This document shows, in pieces, positions 36,401-49,140 of a stretch of 64,000 nucleotides of DNA (position 1 is its first letter; every line of letters starts with the position of its first letter). The DNA is from Parietaria judaica. Lineage: Eukaryota; Streptophyta; Magnoliopsida; Rosales; Urticaceae. The DNA is taken from positions 7,533,501 through 7,597,500 of the forward strand of contig OX940870.1 of NCBI GenBank assembly GCA_954871525.1, in the 5' to 3' direction. Made by a program: the position numbers and the translations under genes. The notes beneath the pieces were generated by a model that made no database searches, was not told the DNA's origin, and was given only the letters and a program-made list of their open reading frames with translations.

Positions 36401-37309
36401 ATTTTATTTTATAATGGAATTGAGCTTCTTTGTTACTTACACGCATGCATCAATTCTCGATCATAGGTTAAATTAAAACATGAAATTAAAACATGTTACT
36501 TTTAAAAGCAAGAGATTATAAAACAGATTAATTGGCGGTCTTACGAATCTTCCATTAACTGGCAGGAGAGAGAGAGAGTCAAATCTCGTGTAGCAATTGA
36601 ACTCTTCCCTATTAGCTTAGGCTTTCCAGATTCCGATTAATTAGCTTAATTACCCAGATTAACCCTAATTGATTGGGTGTGTCCAACAAGTGTAGTGGAT
36701 TATTAGCGATCACTTACGCAGCGATCGGAGGAAGTTCATGTTTGTGGGCCCCACTAAAAAGACCTTCTTTTTTTTGGTGTCGTAAGATTTTGCCAAAAAT
36801 AAAATAATAAAAAATTGAAAAAAATAATGCGTTGCACGTCAGAGTGAAGCGAGGCCAAGTCCTCCTCCATTGGAAGTGGGTTCCACGGCATCAACACCTA
36901 TATATAATTATATATCTATTATATATAATAATTAAATAAAAGTATGTAGGAAAATGACAATTAGTAATTCCCATTCGCTTCGCCGCGTCTCATATGCGCA
37001 CATGGCGTGGTCCCACCAGGCTTTAAAGTAGATAATTGGGAAATTGAGGAAAATAGAAATTTTTTCTTTACCTTATTTACTAATATAGGGCTTATTAGCA
37101 AAATATTCAATTTAAATGAAATTTTATTAAAAAATACTCAAATGTTTACCATAATTAAGGAAACACTCATTTGGCTTTATATGGACAATTATACACTCAT
37201 CTTCGATCAGGCCTTCGTTCTTCCATTCTTCTTCGAGAAATCCTTCGACCAATTCCCAAATTGCATGCGATCGACCAAGCCTTCCTCCTTGTGATTTTTT
37301 GCAATTCCT
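33500..37309. other. LBD 3' region and AT-rich intergenic DNA
   Basis: A (TA)-rich stretch (33525-33575) and a CCT microsatellite (33659-33681) follow the LBD stop and are probably in or near its 3' untranslated region. Farther on, fragments with 'ggcggaa' motifs (34365, 34562, 35470) look like ends of MITE relics but cannot be delimited. No gene is supported. Confidence 0.45.
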
Positions 37310-37329
37310 TGAGAAGCTAGGGTTTCGAT

Positions 37330-37481
37330 AATATTCTTGGCATCCCCGTTCGAGCCTTCCGCGCCTTCGCCGTCGCGACGGAGCCCAAGCTAGCCCGCAA
37401 CGGTTCGGCGGCGAAGCCTCCGGCCCCGAACGGCGTCAATTGCTCCGCCAGGTCCGTTAACGGAAGTTCCACGGTGAGTCG
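37330..37481 (+). other. Exon-like GC-rich island, possible gene-start relic
   Basis: A GC-rich patch in AT-rich surroundings reads open as ILGIPVRAFRAFAVATEPKL, then a Ser/Asn/Ala-rich stretch, and ends at a good donor, CACG/GTGAGT. The composition resembles the leader and first exon of a plastid-targeted protein. There is no clear ATG in frame and no second exon was identified. It may be a relic of a gene duplication. Identity unknown. Confidence 0.3.
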
Positions 37482-38097
37482 GTCGTTAATTGAAGCGGAA
37501 TTCGTTTGATTGGTTGTTGTTTGGTAATGGAAGATGCATTAGGTAAGAATTGAATCGAAATTCGTTTAGGTTTTTGATGTTCTCTGAACTTAGTTTCTCT
37601 GTTTGATCTTGGATTCGTTAGGCCATAGCTAGAAGAGCAAAGAATCACTATACTTGGAATGGTGTTGGGCATATTCTTCTCGCTCTGCAGCAGTTCGGGA
37701 TAAATCTTAATTTTTATTTATTTATTTTTTGAATGTTGAATTAATTGCATGTGGATTTTCTGTGAGTCTAATGTTGGTAATTTTTTTTTTTATTTGAATT
37801 TAGGAAAAAGGTCTTGCCGAGAACTTCGGCGCCACTATTCGGTGCTTTTAGTGCACGTTGAACCCTTTTTTCCTAGCTCGGAGAAGATGCACGTGTTTAG
37901 AGAAGCTTCTGTGTGATCGTACTATCTGCTTTGTGGGAGTACAGTTAAATATAGACATAAGAAATATCTAAACTATGTGGATCAAATATATAAAGAGTTT
38001 CATTTTCCATTCATTGAAATGAATATTTGGGAAATTGCTTATTTGGTATCGGGGTTTCGCCAGAAACCAGCTCTTTTGACGTGTAGATCGTTGCAAT

Positions 38098-40624
38098 AGT
38101 ATGACCACAATTATGTAATAATATGACCACAATCATTAGAGTTACACTAATGTAAATGTGGTTACACTAATTTAATTGGAATTAAAGTTTTGTAACCGAA
38201 GTTACATTATCGTAACTGGAGTTACAATTTCAATATATTTGTTCAAATAATAATTTATTGCTTTGGGAGTTAATTTGGAAGTATTAAAATAATTTTTGTA
38301 ACTGAAGTTACACTTTTGTAACTCAAGTTACATAAGTGTAACCGGTGTTACACTTTTGTAACAGGAGTTAAACTTTCGTAATTCTAGTCATATATGGTTA
38401 CACTTATGTTACATAATTATATTAATCCAACCTCCATCTAAATTTGTGTAGCAATAATTTCACATAATTTGAGTTACAAAATAGAGTTTAAATTGAAATA
38501 TTGTCAAAAAATAGTGACATACAATTATGTAATAGTATGACCACAATTATGTAATACTATGACAACAATCATTAGACTTACACTTATGTAAATGTGGTTA
38601 CACTAATTTAATTGGAATTAAATTTTTGTAACCGAAGTTACACTTTTGTAACCGAAGTTACATTATCGTAACTGAAGTTACACTTATGTAACTCTAGTTA
38701 CACTTTTGTAACCGGAGTTACAATTTCGATATATTTGTTCAAATAATAATTTAGTGTTTTGGGAGTTAATTTAGAAGTATTAAAATAATTTTTGTAACTG
38801 AAGTTACAGTTTTGTAACTCAAGTTACATAAGCGTAACCAGTGTTACACTTTTGTAATAGGAGTTACACTTTCGTAATTCTAATCATATATGGTTATGTA
38901 ATAGTATGACCACAATTATGTAATAATATGACCACAATCATTAGAGTTACACTAATGTAAATGTGGTTACACTAATTTAATTGGAATTAAAGTTTTGTAA
39001 CCGAAGTTAACCGAAGTTACATTATCGTAATAGAAGTTACATTATCGTAGCTGAAGTTACACTTATATAACTGTAGTTACACTTTTGTAACCGGAGTTAC
39101 AATTTCAATATATTTGTTCAAATAATAATTTAGTGCTTTGGGAGTTAATTTGGAAGTATTAAAATAATTTTTGTAACTGAAGTTACACTTTTGTAACTCA
39201 AGTTACATAAGCGTAACCGGTGTTACACTTTTGTAATAGGAGTTACACTTTCGTAATTCTAGTCATATATGGTTATGTAATAGTATGACCACAATTATGT
39301 AATAATATGACCACAATCATTAGAGTTACACTAATGTAAATGTGGTTACACTAATTTAATTGGAATTAAAGTTTTGTAACCGAAGTTACATTATCGTAAC
39401 TGAAGTTACATTATCGTAACCGAAGTTACATTATCGTAACTGGAGTTACACTTATGTAACTGGAGTTACACTTTTGTAACTGGAGTTACAATTTCAATAT
39501 ATTTGTTCAACTAATAATTTAGTGCTTTGGGAGTTAATTTGGAAGTATTAAAATAATTTTTGTAACTGAAGTTACACTTTTGTAATAGGAGTTACACTTT
39601 TGTAATTCTAGTCATATATGGTTATGTAATAATATGACCACAATCATTAGAGTTACACTAATATAAATGTGGTTACACTAATTTAATTGGAATTAAAGTT
39701 TTGTAACCGAAGTTACATTATCGTAACTGGAGTTACACTTATGTAACTGGAGTTACAATTTCAATATATATGTTCAAATAATAATTTAGTGCTTTGGGAG
39801 TTAATTTGGAAGTATTAAAATAATTTTTGTAACTGAAGTTACACTTTTGTAACTCAAGTTACATAAGTGTAACCGGTGTTACACTTTTGTAACAGGAGTT
39901 ACACTTTCGTAATTCTAGTCATATATGGTTACACTTATGTTACATAATTATATTAATCCAGTCTCCATCTAAAGGTATGTAGCAATAATTTCACATAATT
40001 TGAGTTACAAAAAAGAATTTAAATTGAAATATTGTCAAAAAATAGTGATTTACAATTATGTAATAGTATGACAACAATTATGTAATACTATGACAACAAT
40101 CATTAGATTTACACTTATGTAAATGTGGTTACACTAATTTAATTGGAATTAAATTTTTGTAACCGAAGTTACACTTTTGTAACCGAAGTTACATTATCGT
40201 AACAGAAGTTACATTATCGTAACTGGAGTTACACTTATGTAACTTTAGTTACAGTTTTGTAACCGGAGTTACAATTTCAATATATTTGTTCAAATAATAA
40301 TTTAGTGCTTTGGGAGTTAATTTGGAAGTATTAAAATAACTTTTGTAACTGAAGTTACACTTTTGTAACTCAAGTTACATAAGCGTAACCGGTGTTACAC
40401 TTTTGTAATAGGAGTTACACTTTCGTAATTCTAGTCATATATGGTTATGTAATAGTATGACCACAATTATGTAATAATATGACCACAATCATTAGAGTTA
40501 CACTAATGTAAATGTGGTTACACTAATTTAATTGGAATTAAAGTTTTGTAACCGAAGTTACATTATCATAACCGAAGTTACATTATCGTAACTGAAGTTA
40601 CATTATCGTAACTGAAGTTACAGC
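38098..40624. repeat. Tandem array of 20-bp GTAAC-N4-GTTAC dyads in ~340-440-bp higher-order units
   Basis: Blocks of four or more consecutive 20-bp units such as gtaactgaagttacactttt, gtaactcaagttacataagt and gtaaccggtgttacactttt recur. The constant part of each is a perfect 14-bp dyad (GTAAC and GTTAC arms, 4-base centre). These blocks alternate with a linker ('caatatatttgttcaaataa', 'gctttgggagttaatttgg') and a second linker ('agtatgaccacaattatg'). Higher-order copies start near 38101, 38537, 38908, 39284, 39627, 40065 and 40457. Two longer copies (first and fifth) contain an extra block ('tattaatccaRcctccatct'). No coding capacity is seen, and I do not recognise a named satellite family. 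Confidence 0.9.
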
Positions 40625-41008
40625 TTCCATGATTCTCTCGCTGTCCCTATCCCTTGGACCCATGCTATTAATACACATTGTATGATAAAATAGTGTTTTT
40701 TTCTTTATTGGAATTAATTTGGACGCATATAAAATAGTGTTTTTTTTTCTTTATTGGAATTAATTTGGAAGTATTAAAACCATTTTTGGAATTTCAATTT
40801 AAAAAAAACGAAGCTTGACTTTTAAATACACTTAGCTTAAACAAGTAAAAATAGAGTAACATACAATCTAAAATAATGAAGCTTAATTTTTTTTCCTCAG
40901 GAGGGATTAAGTTCAATCATAAATACAAGTTCATCGAAATAAAACTAACACATAAATCGGCCCAAAAAAATAACACGCCGGCACTTGAATTAAGCCTAAA
41001 ATAATTCT

Positions 41009-41710
41009 TCATGAAATTGTTGAGAAGTGAGCACCACTCTCCAAACAATTCCTTGCGACCTTCAATTCCTTAACTTGATTCAACGAAACCCCAATTTTGG
41101 GCAAGCTACGGAAACAAGACCGCAAGCTCGGAACTCGGCCACACTTGCCCATATTATCGAACACATGAAGTGCATGCTTGGTGAGGCCTTTCTCTGCATA
41201 AGCCTTGAGGATCATGTCGTTGCAGGTGAAAACGAGAACTCCTCATAAACGCTAACGAGCTCGGTCCAAGTGACAAACGCCGACTGATTGTTCCTACAGA
41301 GACTCACCAGCTCCTTCAAATGTGCTCTGGTCGTCGAACATCCGAGCTCTGCCCAGAATGTGAGCGACAATGCAATAGGACCTCAAGCTCGGTCTAAAAC
41401 TCTGCTGCTTCTTCGACGCCACTCTGAAGAACCCCAGACAAGCGGTCGAGATCAGCTTCAGCTTCCTGAGTGCGGAGTCGAGAAGCTCATCGAAGAACTG
41501 GAAGAGATGTCGGTGACGGACGGCGTCGAATCTCTGGAGAACGAGAGGGCGGGTGATCCGGTCGACGATCTCCGGCTGGCTCAGGCAAGACTCATCGCGG
41601 GGCTTCCATTGAAGAGCTCGATAAATATGAGCAGCGAGAGCTTGTCAATGGCGATAGAGGAGCTGATAGTGGAATCGAGAGAGGAGAGAGAGTGGGTCAG
41701 GGTAGTTTAG
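41009..41710 (-). pseudogene. Pentatricopeptide-repeat (PPR) protein N-terminal fragment, frameshifted
   Basis: Minus-strand frames read in order PEIVDRITRPLVLQRF, FFDELLDSALRKLKL, FRPSLRSYCIVAHILGRA, then after a frame change LKELVSLCRNNQSAFVTW and SVYEEFSFSP. After another change they read MILKAYAEKGLTKHALHVF and GRVPSLRSC. This is the N-terminal part of a plant P-class PPR protein resembling Arabidopsis At1g19290; such proteins bind organellar RNA. At least two frameshifts and loss of nearly all repeat units make it a pseudogene. It stops abruptly near 41009, about 0.4 kb from the dyad array. Confidence 0.8.
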
Positions 41711-42369
41711 GAAAGATATGTTTAAAATGAGCATGATATGAATTATTTCAAACTTTGAGTATTTTTTAAATAGTTTGACTTGGGTCGAGTAATTTGCTAA
41801 TAAGCCCTGATATATGGTATGAACGTGGATAGTTTCTGTCACGGACTCACGGTCCACTTCATAATTGTAAATCTTTTGATAAGAGATTTTCCATAAATCT
41901 ATCTCAGTTTAGGCCTGTAAATATGACTATACGAGGGTCGTGAATCCTGAAACCGGAGTTCTAATATGAAATTCCTATTCTGTTTTTTTCTTTTTAATTA
42001 TAAATATATTCTCTATAAAGAAAGAAGTACATGTATATAAAATTTACGTGTAGAGTGAGATGTATCAATAACATCAAAGAAAACATTTTCTTCATCACTT
42101 CATGCATGGGGGGTGGAAATTATGTGATCCAGCGGGTCTTCTTGACTGGCTTTGAAGCTGAATTTGTTGACGTGGTTTTTGTGAGGAATATCTATCTTCT
42201 TTGTTTAACGAGAGTCATTTGGATATGAATAGGGTTTTTTTTTTTTTTTTTCGGTGGGATTCTACTAAATTAAGAAATATCTTTGTTTTGGGTCTTAGCT
42301 TTAGTAGTAGAGTTTTTTTATACGGAATTTTTTCTAGATAATTAATTTTTGCGCTCGTTGATTTTCAAT

Positions 42370-42790
42370 TCCTGCTTCAATTTTTTTTGTTATAGATGGA
42401 GACCCAAAATCTAGTTAAGTGAACTGGAATCTTAACTAGATTGGCATCCAAGGAACACAAAGTAAGAATCGGGGCTCGTAATAATATAAATGATAATATT
42501 AAAGTTTATAGACCAAATCAAAAGAGAAGAGAACTATCTAAACCTAAAGTTCTCTTTCGAACAAATATCGTCGTTTACAAAAGATGAAGAAAAATCCGAG
42601 TGCCAATGCCACTAATGATGACCTATTGAGCACCAAAACTAGCTAATTATGCATCGGCTACTCTATTTCCCTCAGGAAAGATATGAGATACTCTGAAAAT
42701 TAATGACTTCCACATAGCGGATGCATTTGGATCAACGAGCCCGTAACTTTCAAGGAACCGAGCTCAATTTCTTCTTAAAATTACTTGACT
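42370..42790 (-). pseudogene. Truncated LINE 3' end
   Basis: Minus-strand sequence from 42790 down contains IFPEGNRVADA (the last conserved part of the RVT_3 domain). It then has a 3' tail that parallels the LINE fragment at 5360-6130 ('ctaaagttc', 'caaatatc', 'aaaagatgaag', 'actagattggca'). It is 5'-truncated and broken, as most plant LINE copies are. Confidence 0.6.
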
Positions 42791-42799
42791 TATATTCAA

Positions 42800-45279
42800 T
42801 TATTTATTATCACATTAAATTAAGCTAGTTGAAATTGAATATCACAAACGGTAATAATAATTAATAAAGTTCCCTTAAAGGAGAAAGTTAATAAAGTATA
42901 CTATACGAAGATAACACACGATACAAAAATAAAATAAAGTTGGACATCAAAATAATAAATTTATACAAAATTTTTGGTAACGCAATTTTAGAAATTCTAT
43001 TAATTAAACTTGTCTATGGCCTTTGGGCACTGATCATGTTATAGCGTTTCACTAACAAGCATCATTTTTTTTTTGTAGTTAACCTTTAAACAAGTTTTAC
43101 AAAGAGTAAATAGAGCAGAAACAATTCCCTTATAACTGAAAGCGGTAGTAACCTATCTTAACGAAAGAAAAAAAAAAACGATTCTCATCATTTTTAACGG
43201 TTTTTACTCATCTTGAAATCGTCGCAGCTAGGTCACGTCCATTTTCCAAAGTTCTAGATTATCAAATTCATCCAAGGAAAATAGTTAGCGAATAAAATAA
43301 AATTTAGTGTGATCACGGAACACAAAATCAGTGTTAGAATAATTGAAGTATTAGTCTTCTAAATCATCAACGCAATGACAACATGAATCACGATTAAGGA
43401 TCAGAATCGGACCAATTCCACATGATCTGCTCTTGTATTTTTTATTATTCTTGCTTTGAAATTATGGTTGAGTTCTATTTGGTAATGTAACTTTCCAACT
43501 CACTAATAAGTAATTAATAATAGTCTTATATAAAAGTATAAGTAGCTAGTTGGTTGCTGATAAGGAGACTCTTAACAAAACAATAATATAGTGAAGTAGT
43601 CACTTTTCAGCTTGACAACTTCAAATGCGTAATCAATCAAGTACAATAATACACATTACAATATTACTTCCTTCCAATACGTAATCAACTAATAATTACA
43701 ATAATACATCCCAATAATACTATAAAATTATAAATAATACATTGTTTCAAACATGTCAAAGAAATGACGAAACTAGAAGCCGTTCAAGTGCACGAGAGGC
43801 TAATCTTCAAGCATAATATGAAATAACGTCTTGTTTTTATATAAATATATATTCATTTTTCATTGTTTTATGTTTAGATAGCGAATATTTTCCTTTTATT
43901 AACGAGGAATAAGATTCAGAGGTGCCAATGTTCTTTGATATCCATACGTACATGAAATATGAACGAATGGTAAGAAAGGGCAAATGAGTTAATTCAAAAG
44001 ACAAGTGTGATACAAATATGATCAATTTAGTACTTCGTGGGCTTTCTTGTCCCATCACAAGAAATTTGGGGGGTAAATAACACTGCTGTTTTTTCCACTA
44101 GGATAAAGTGTCAACTAAACAAGAATAATCAAATTAAATATATCGATTAAAAACGCAAAGCATAATCGAATTTCGTAATCTTGTCACGAATAATATAAGT
44201 TATTTTGACTTTGAAATTGAAAGATGCTCTCCAAAAATTTGGTCCAGAGTATTAAAACTGAGAAAAAAAATATACCGTGTCAATATAATATAACCATTAA
44301 AATTAGACGAAAATAATTTCATGAATTCTTGACAGAACAGATTTTTTAAAAAAACTTACAAACAAGGAAATAACAGGTTAGAATTTGATTATACTAATTA
44401 CTAACTATTATAATATACTAATCAATCACTGGCAAAAAATTTAACAAAGATATTTTAAGATTAATGACATTATGTTCTAAAATGAAAGATTAAAATGGGA
44501 TCAGTCAGATTTAAGAAAGCCAATCATATCCAGAAAGACTAATTCCCTTCCTGTCCCAATCCAAGCACAATTTTCAAAAAAGCAAAGCATTCAAGAATCA
44601 AATTGATTACCGAATTTCACAGACTTCTGACTAAAATATCCTTGTTGCTGTCATATAGATTCTGCGGGCCTTCAAATTATTCCCTATACTGCAAATTTCA
44701 GTCGGATAATTATCCATTTGACCGAGAAGTTCGCCGGACGCAAATTTTGTCACCCGCCGCAGTGCCGTGCAGCGATGCTCCATAAAACTCTCAGTGACGT
44801 CATCACGGCGAGGAGCGCCTTGCCCACGGTTCACCTGTTCTATGTCTTCTTTTTTCTTCTTAAACAGCTTTTTTTAAGTGTTTTAAAGGCTCTGAGCAAG
44901 TCCCGAAAAGACCGGTCCGGCCGTAGCCAAATTATACACAACACTATATAAAACTCAGAACATGTAAAGAACCAAGAAGAACATCACTTGCCGATATATA
45001 CATATATTTTCATATCTGAATGAAAGTATACACTCTAATCTCGATATTGACAACTAAAAATACAAGAATATCAAATCACTCTAAACCCTGAACAAGAAAA
45101 GAAGAAAGAAGCAAAGCCAGCACTCTTCTTCTACTACTATCCACACCAACCCACTTCCCTTATTTCATCATCATTCTTCACAAATCCAAAAAAAAAAAAA
45201 CCCAAAATCCAAGCTTTCCGATGTGTTGTTAGTTATCAAAAGTGAGCAGAGTCATCATAGGATCATGTGAGCTTTCATT
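42800..45279. other. AT-rich intergenic DNA and QWRF 3' region
   Basis: No gene is supported. A somewhat GC-rich patch (44700-44830) contains the palindrome TGACGTCA (44797-44804), a bZIP/CRE-type site, but no gene is apparent beside it. The last 250 bp before 45280 are likely the 3' untranslated region of the QWRF gene. Confidence 0.45.
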
Positions 45280-48200
45280 TCATGGTTGCTCTCGTTTTAG
45301 TTGTACAATGTGTGTTCTCATGCTACTTTCCTTCACCTGATTATAAAACAAACCATTTTCGGTAAATCACCCATATATATGAATACGTACATTATGTAGT
45401 CTGGAAAAAACCGAACGCAGAGTATCGGTTCTAATTGATTAGCCTTTATTTATATATAAGCAATAATAAACAGAATTGGTATATTTTTAAAAGGTCAGAA
45501 CCTATGTTTTCTAATCCAGAATTCCGGATTACGGATATAACTTACCTGAAGACCCGCGACTGTTGATAGTAAGATTTTGCAGTGACCGAGTAAAGCTCGC
45601 TCCTTTGCCGTGACGTTCGAAAGTTCACCCACTGAGCAGTTCACTTCTTCTACCTGTCCATTTCCGTATCATCAATTCAACTGAGAGAGATTAGTAGCTG
45701 TCTATTGTGATTATTCACATCACATATCACCACTAGTAAAAGGATTGGATAAAATAGATCTGAAAAGAGGTTAAAGCTAAACCCAGAACATTTTTTTTTA
45801 CGTAAAGAAGGTAAGAGAAACACTGAAAAGTAAAGCAAATTCAGTATATGCTTTCCTTGTGAGGGAAGCAAGAGACCTAGATATTAAGATAATATCATAG
45901 GATATTATTCGTCAAAACTAGATAAGTAGAGTTCAGCTAAGGATATAAAATAGAACAAAGCATTAGTGCGGAAAAAAGATACATAAATTGCTTGAAGTAC
46001 TGTAAAAACAAAAGGAGAGAAAATAACCTTTGGGGACAACAAGCTTATCGAGGAGACCATGGCCTGCAATACATCAATGGCCGAACAAATAGCGTCTTTT
46101 ACGTTCTGGATCTCTGCCTGTTGAAACCAGAGCAAAGAACTGGTAAGACGATGAATATATAACAAATAACCTGTAAGTGTAGTAAACTGCAAAAGGGAAA
46201 GAAAGTATATGAAAGAAGTGCGTACCCGGGCCCCACCGATGACCGGAAGACGCAGAGTACTAGCCTTTAGAGCTTCAATGGCACCCGATAAAGAGCCGGT
46301 GTAAGACTCGTCTAAATGAGACCACTCTTCCAAATACGACATCTGTAAGCCGCAAAATGATTCAGACAACACATCGTATACCAATTGCAGGAAAACAAAG
46401 AGATCAAAATATATGACTAATTAGTGGATAACTTGTCCTAAGCTTATGTTTTGTTTCAGTTTGGAGATATATTTTCTCTTGTTTTAACTTGTCCTAACAT
46501 GTATTATTGTCTCTATTTCCCTTTTGAACATGTCAAATCCTCTCAATTTGCCTCATATATTATTAAATATCTGATGGTTTCCTTTAGATAATAGTTTGTG
46601 CGTCCCTGTTGTGAGGAGACAACCGGTAAGAGCATATGTAACATACTAAAAATGTACATATAAACAATATAGAGGACAAGACGACGGAAAAAGTTCCGAT
46701 GGGATCTTAGATAATCACTCTAACTGAAAGCAACGTGATATCTAACAGAATGAGAAAACAAAACTCAAAAGAGAAAAAAGATCGTCAAAAAGAAAAGGAT
46801 GATACAGCCGATATACAGGTAATTGACATAAATATAAGTTAAGAAGTAAACTTACTTGCCCTTTGAGAACGGAAATGAGCTTCAAAGTTTGCCTCATGAA
46901 TTGTAGTTCACTTCTTTTGGCTCTCACAGATTCCCGAAGGCTTGCAGTAGTCACCCAAGCATCATAAAGACTTCTCTGATGCAAAAAAGTAACAGAAAAG
47001 GAATCCAATTTTCAGGAATACACTCAAATGTGCAATGTTTTGTTTTCATTCTCTTTTTCATTCAATTTAAACAAGATTAGCCCAAGCCATTTGTGATATA
47101 ACCCGCCACACCATAGAAGTGGAGGAAAATATATACTCCAAATCCCATTGCAGCATATATTATTCGTCAAATCTATTTATCAACATTTAAAGATGGCAAT
47201 TTCATGTTTCAACATTTTCTAAATAACCTACCATTGCCTTTGATACAAATTTCGAGTTTAAAATACCATAAGAAATAGTGAATTTTGACGGAGAACAGAG
47301 CTTCATATCACCAATATATGTTCTTCTAGTACCCTTTTACAAGATATTATCTTCCCAAATGAAATCCTCCGGATTTGAATGAAATAGAAACGAGCTAAAT
47401 GTAAACATAAAGATATTCTTTGTCCTTTTCTGCATTTTAGTCACCTATTATCTTGAAACTAAAGCTGCTTAACGTGAAAGCAATTAATAATATAGTAATA
47501 GTGATTGATTAAGAATATAAGCAAATCGAAGAAAGTTTATTAAGAAATCCGTCAAAAACAGCTGAAAAGATCGGAGACGCACCTCTGCGTTCAACCTTTG
47601 CGCCCAAAGAGAACCGTCAGCTCTCGCATTCACTAACCTCCATTGCAAGAGACGATTATGCAACAGCCTCAACGCATGAGCCTCGTGAATCCGGTTCTCT
47701 CCCACCTTTCCCCTTCGAGCATCGATTGCGAAACTCAAAAATGATGGCATGTTGCTCGAGTGATTACCACTCGGCGTGGCTGGAACTATGCTCCTCATCC
47801 GAGAAGGGCTAACCCCCCGTGAAAGTGGAGTTGAGGCACCCGATATTGTGGCCTTGCTCGGTGAAGCGGGACGAAACGCCCCTCGAATCGGAGACGGCTG
47901 TCCTCTGTTATTCACAATTCCCCTCGGCGACGAATTAGGACTGTCCATCATTAACTTCCTAGGCGGAACAACAAGCTTAGAAGAAGGAAAAGCTCTCATC
48001 GGCCCCGGAGTTCCAGAAACCGGAGAGCTAGGCTCCGGCAGGCGATCCTGACGGTTCTTTGAGTCTTGCAAAAACCTCGCCGGCACCACAAATCCCCTTG
48101 GAACGCGCTGATTTTGACCCATTGAATCGTATGTACCTGAGTTGGTACTACCAGAAGAAACGCTCTCAGAATCGTCAGACACCGATTCAGATCCAATCGC

Positions 48201-48941
48201 CGTCGAGCTGCCGTAGACAAGAGGCATGAGCCGTCTTCCATAATCAGCCATGGAATTCTCGAGCGCCCTAGCCACATTCCCGCCAGATCCAGCCCCGCCT
48301 CTCCTCTCGTCGCCGAAGCTCAAGCTCCTGACCCCCGGCCACCGCTGATGCTGCTCAATCGCCTTCGAACTCTCGCTCACTGGCATCGAGGTCACCTTCC
48401 TCCTCTCCGGCGTGTTCTTCCTCACGCTCGGTGACGGCTTAGCCTTGCTCACCTGGTACGAGAACGATTCTCCCTGAAACGAGACAGACAAGCTCCTAGT
48501 CGAAGTGCACAGCATCTTCTGCGTAGCCGAGACCTCGCCGCCGCTCCACGTCCTGGAATCAGGACCGTTCGGGCGAGGAGTCACCGCGCGCCTCCTCTCC
48601 ACGGACTGCGATCGCTTCAGCACCGGCATCGGAGTCAGCGCCGGTGCAGCCTTCGCCGCCGGAGTCCTCGTGACTAACGGCGACGCGCATCGCCGCGAAT
48701 TGGAAGCGGCAGACACGGAGGACAGAGCCGACGACGACGACGACGACGATAGCATATAGCGAGAAGTCACATCTCTGGATTTGATTCGACGAGGAGCGAG
48801 GGAGTTGTCGGGGTCCGACGGAAGCAGAGGCGGTCTCGTCCTCACTCCTCCGCCGGTTCCGCCGCCGTGCGACGGCGTTTTAGGGTTGTGCGTCGTACGG
48901 ACGGCGGTTACCATCGGATTCGAGACAGTAGTATTGCACAT
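45280..48941 (-). CDS. QWRF-motif (AUG8/SCO3 family) microtubule-associated protein
   Basis: Six exons on the minus strand: 47583-48941, 46856-46975, 46226-46342, 46028-46117, 45546-45653 and 45280-45336. All introns have GT..AG ends and are in phase 0, giving 616 residues. The long N-terminal half is Ser-, Pro- and Arg-rich, basic and low in structure (for example RSQSVERRRAVTPRP, RPASPSKATISGASTPLSRGVSPSR), as in microtubule-binding family members. The signature at 431-453 reads LLQWRLVNARADGSLWAQRL, so the motif is QWRL rather than QWRF. The C-terminal helical DUF566 part includes WSHLDESYTGSLSGAIEAL, NVTAKERALLGHCKILLSTVA and the end RTHIVQLKREQP. Arabidopsis relatives (AUG8, QWRF1/2, SCO3) bind microtubules and act in growth and organ development. 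Family certain; exact orthologue not resolved. Confidence 0.95.
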
Positions 48942-49140
48942 TCACGAGTCCGTACAAATCTCATTCTCCAAAAAGAACCCCTAATAATCACAAACCAAAA
49001 CACAGAGCGAAAGCTTTACTCTAGAGAGAGAGAGAGAGTGTAACTACTCTCTATTTAGAGAGAGAAAGAGAAACCAGAAATGTGACCGTTATGGACGTCG
49101 GCGAAGTAAGAGAGAGAGGAGGAGAGAGAAAAAGTCTGTG
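48942..49140 (-). promoter_or_regulatory. 5' leader region of the QWRF gene with GA/CT tracts
   Basis: Immediately upstream of ATG 48941 the minus strand has CT-rich runs (plus-strand 'agagagagagagag' at 49025-49039 and further GA tracts to 49130). Such pyrimidine-rich leaders are common in plant genes. Confidence 0.4.

Noticed and set aside
38098..40624. CRISPR-like array
   Set aside because: The repeats are contiguous 20-bp dyads with conserved linkers and no unique spacers, and this is plant nuclear DNA without cas genes.
47776..48984. Plus-strand frames over QWRF exon 1
   Set aside because: Antisense shadows of the Ser/Pro/Arg-rich coding exon with no features of their own.
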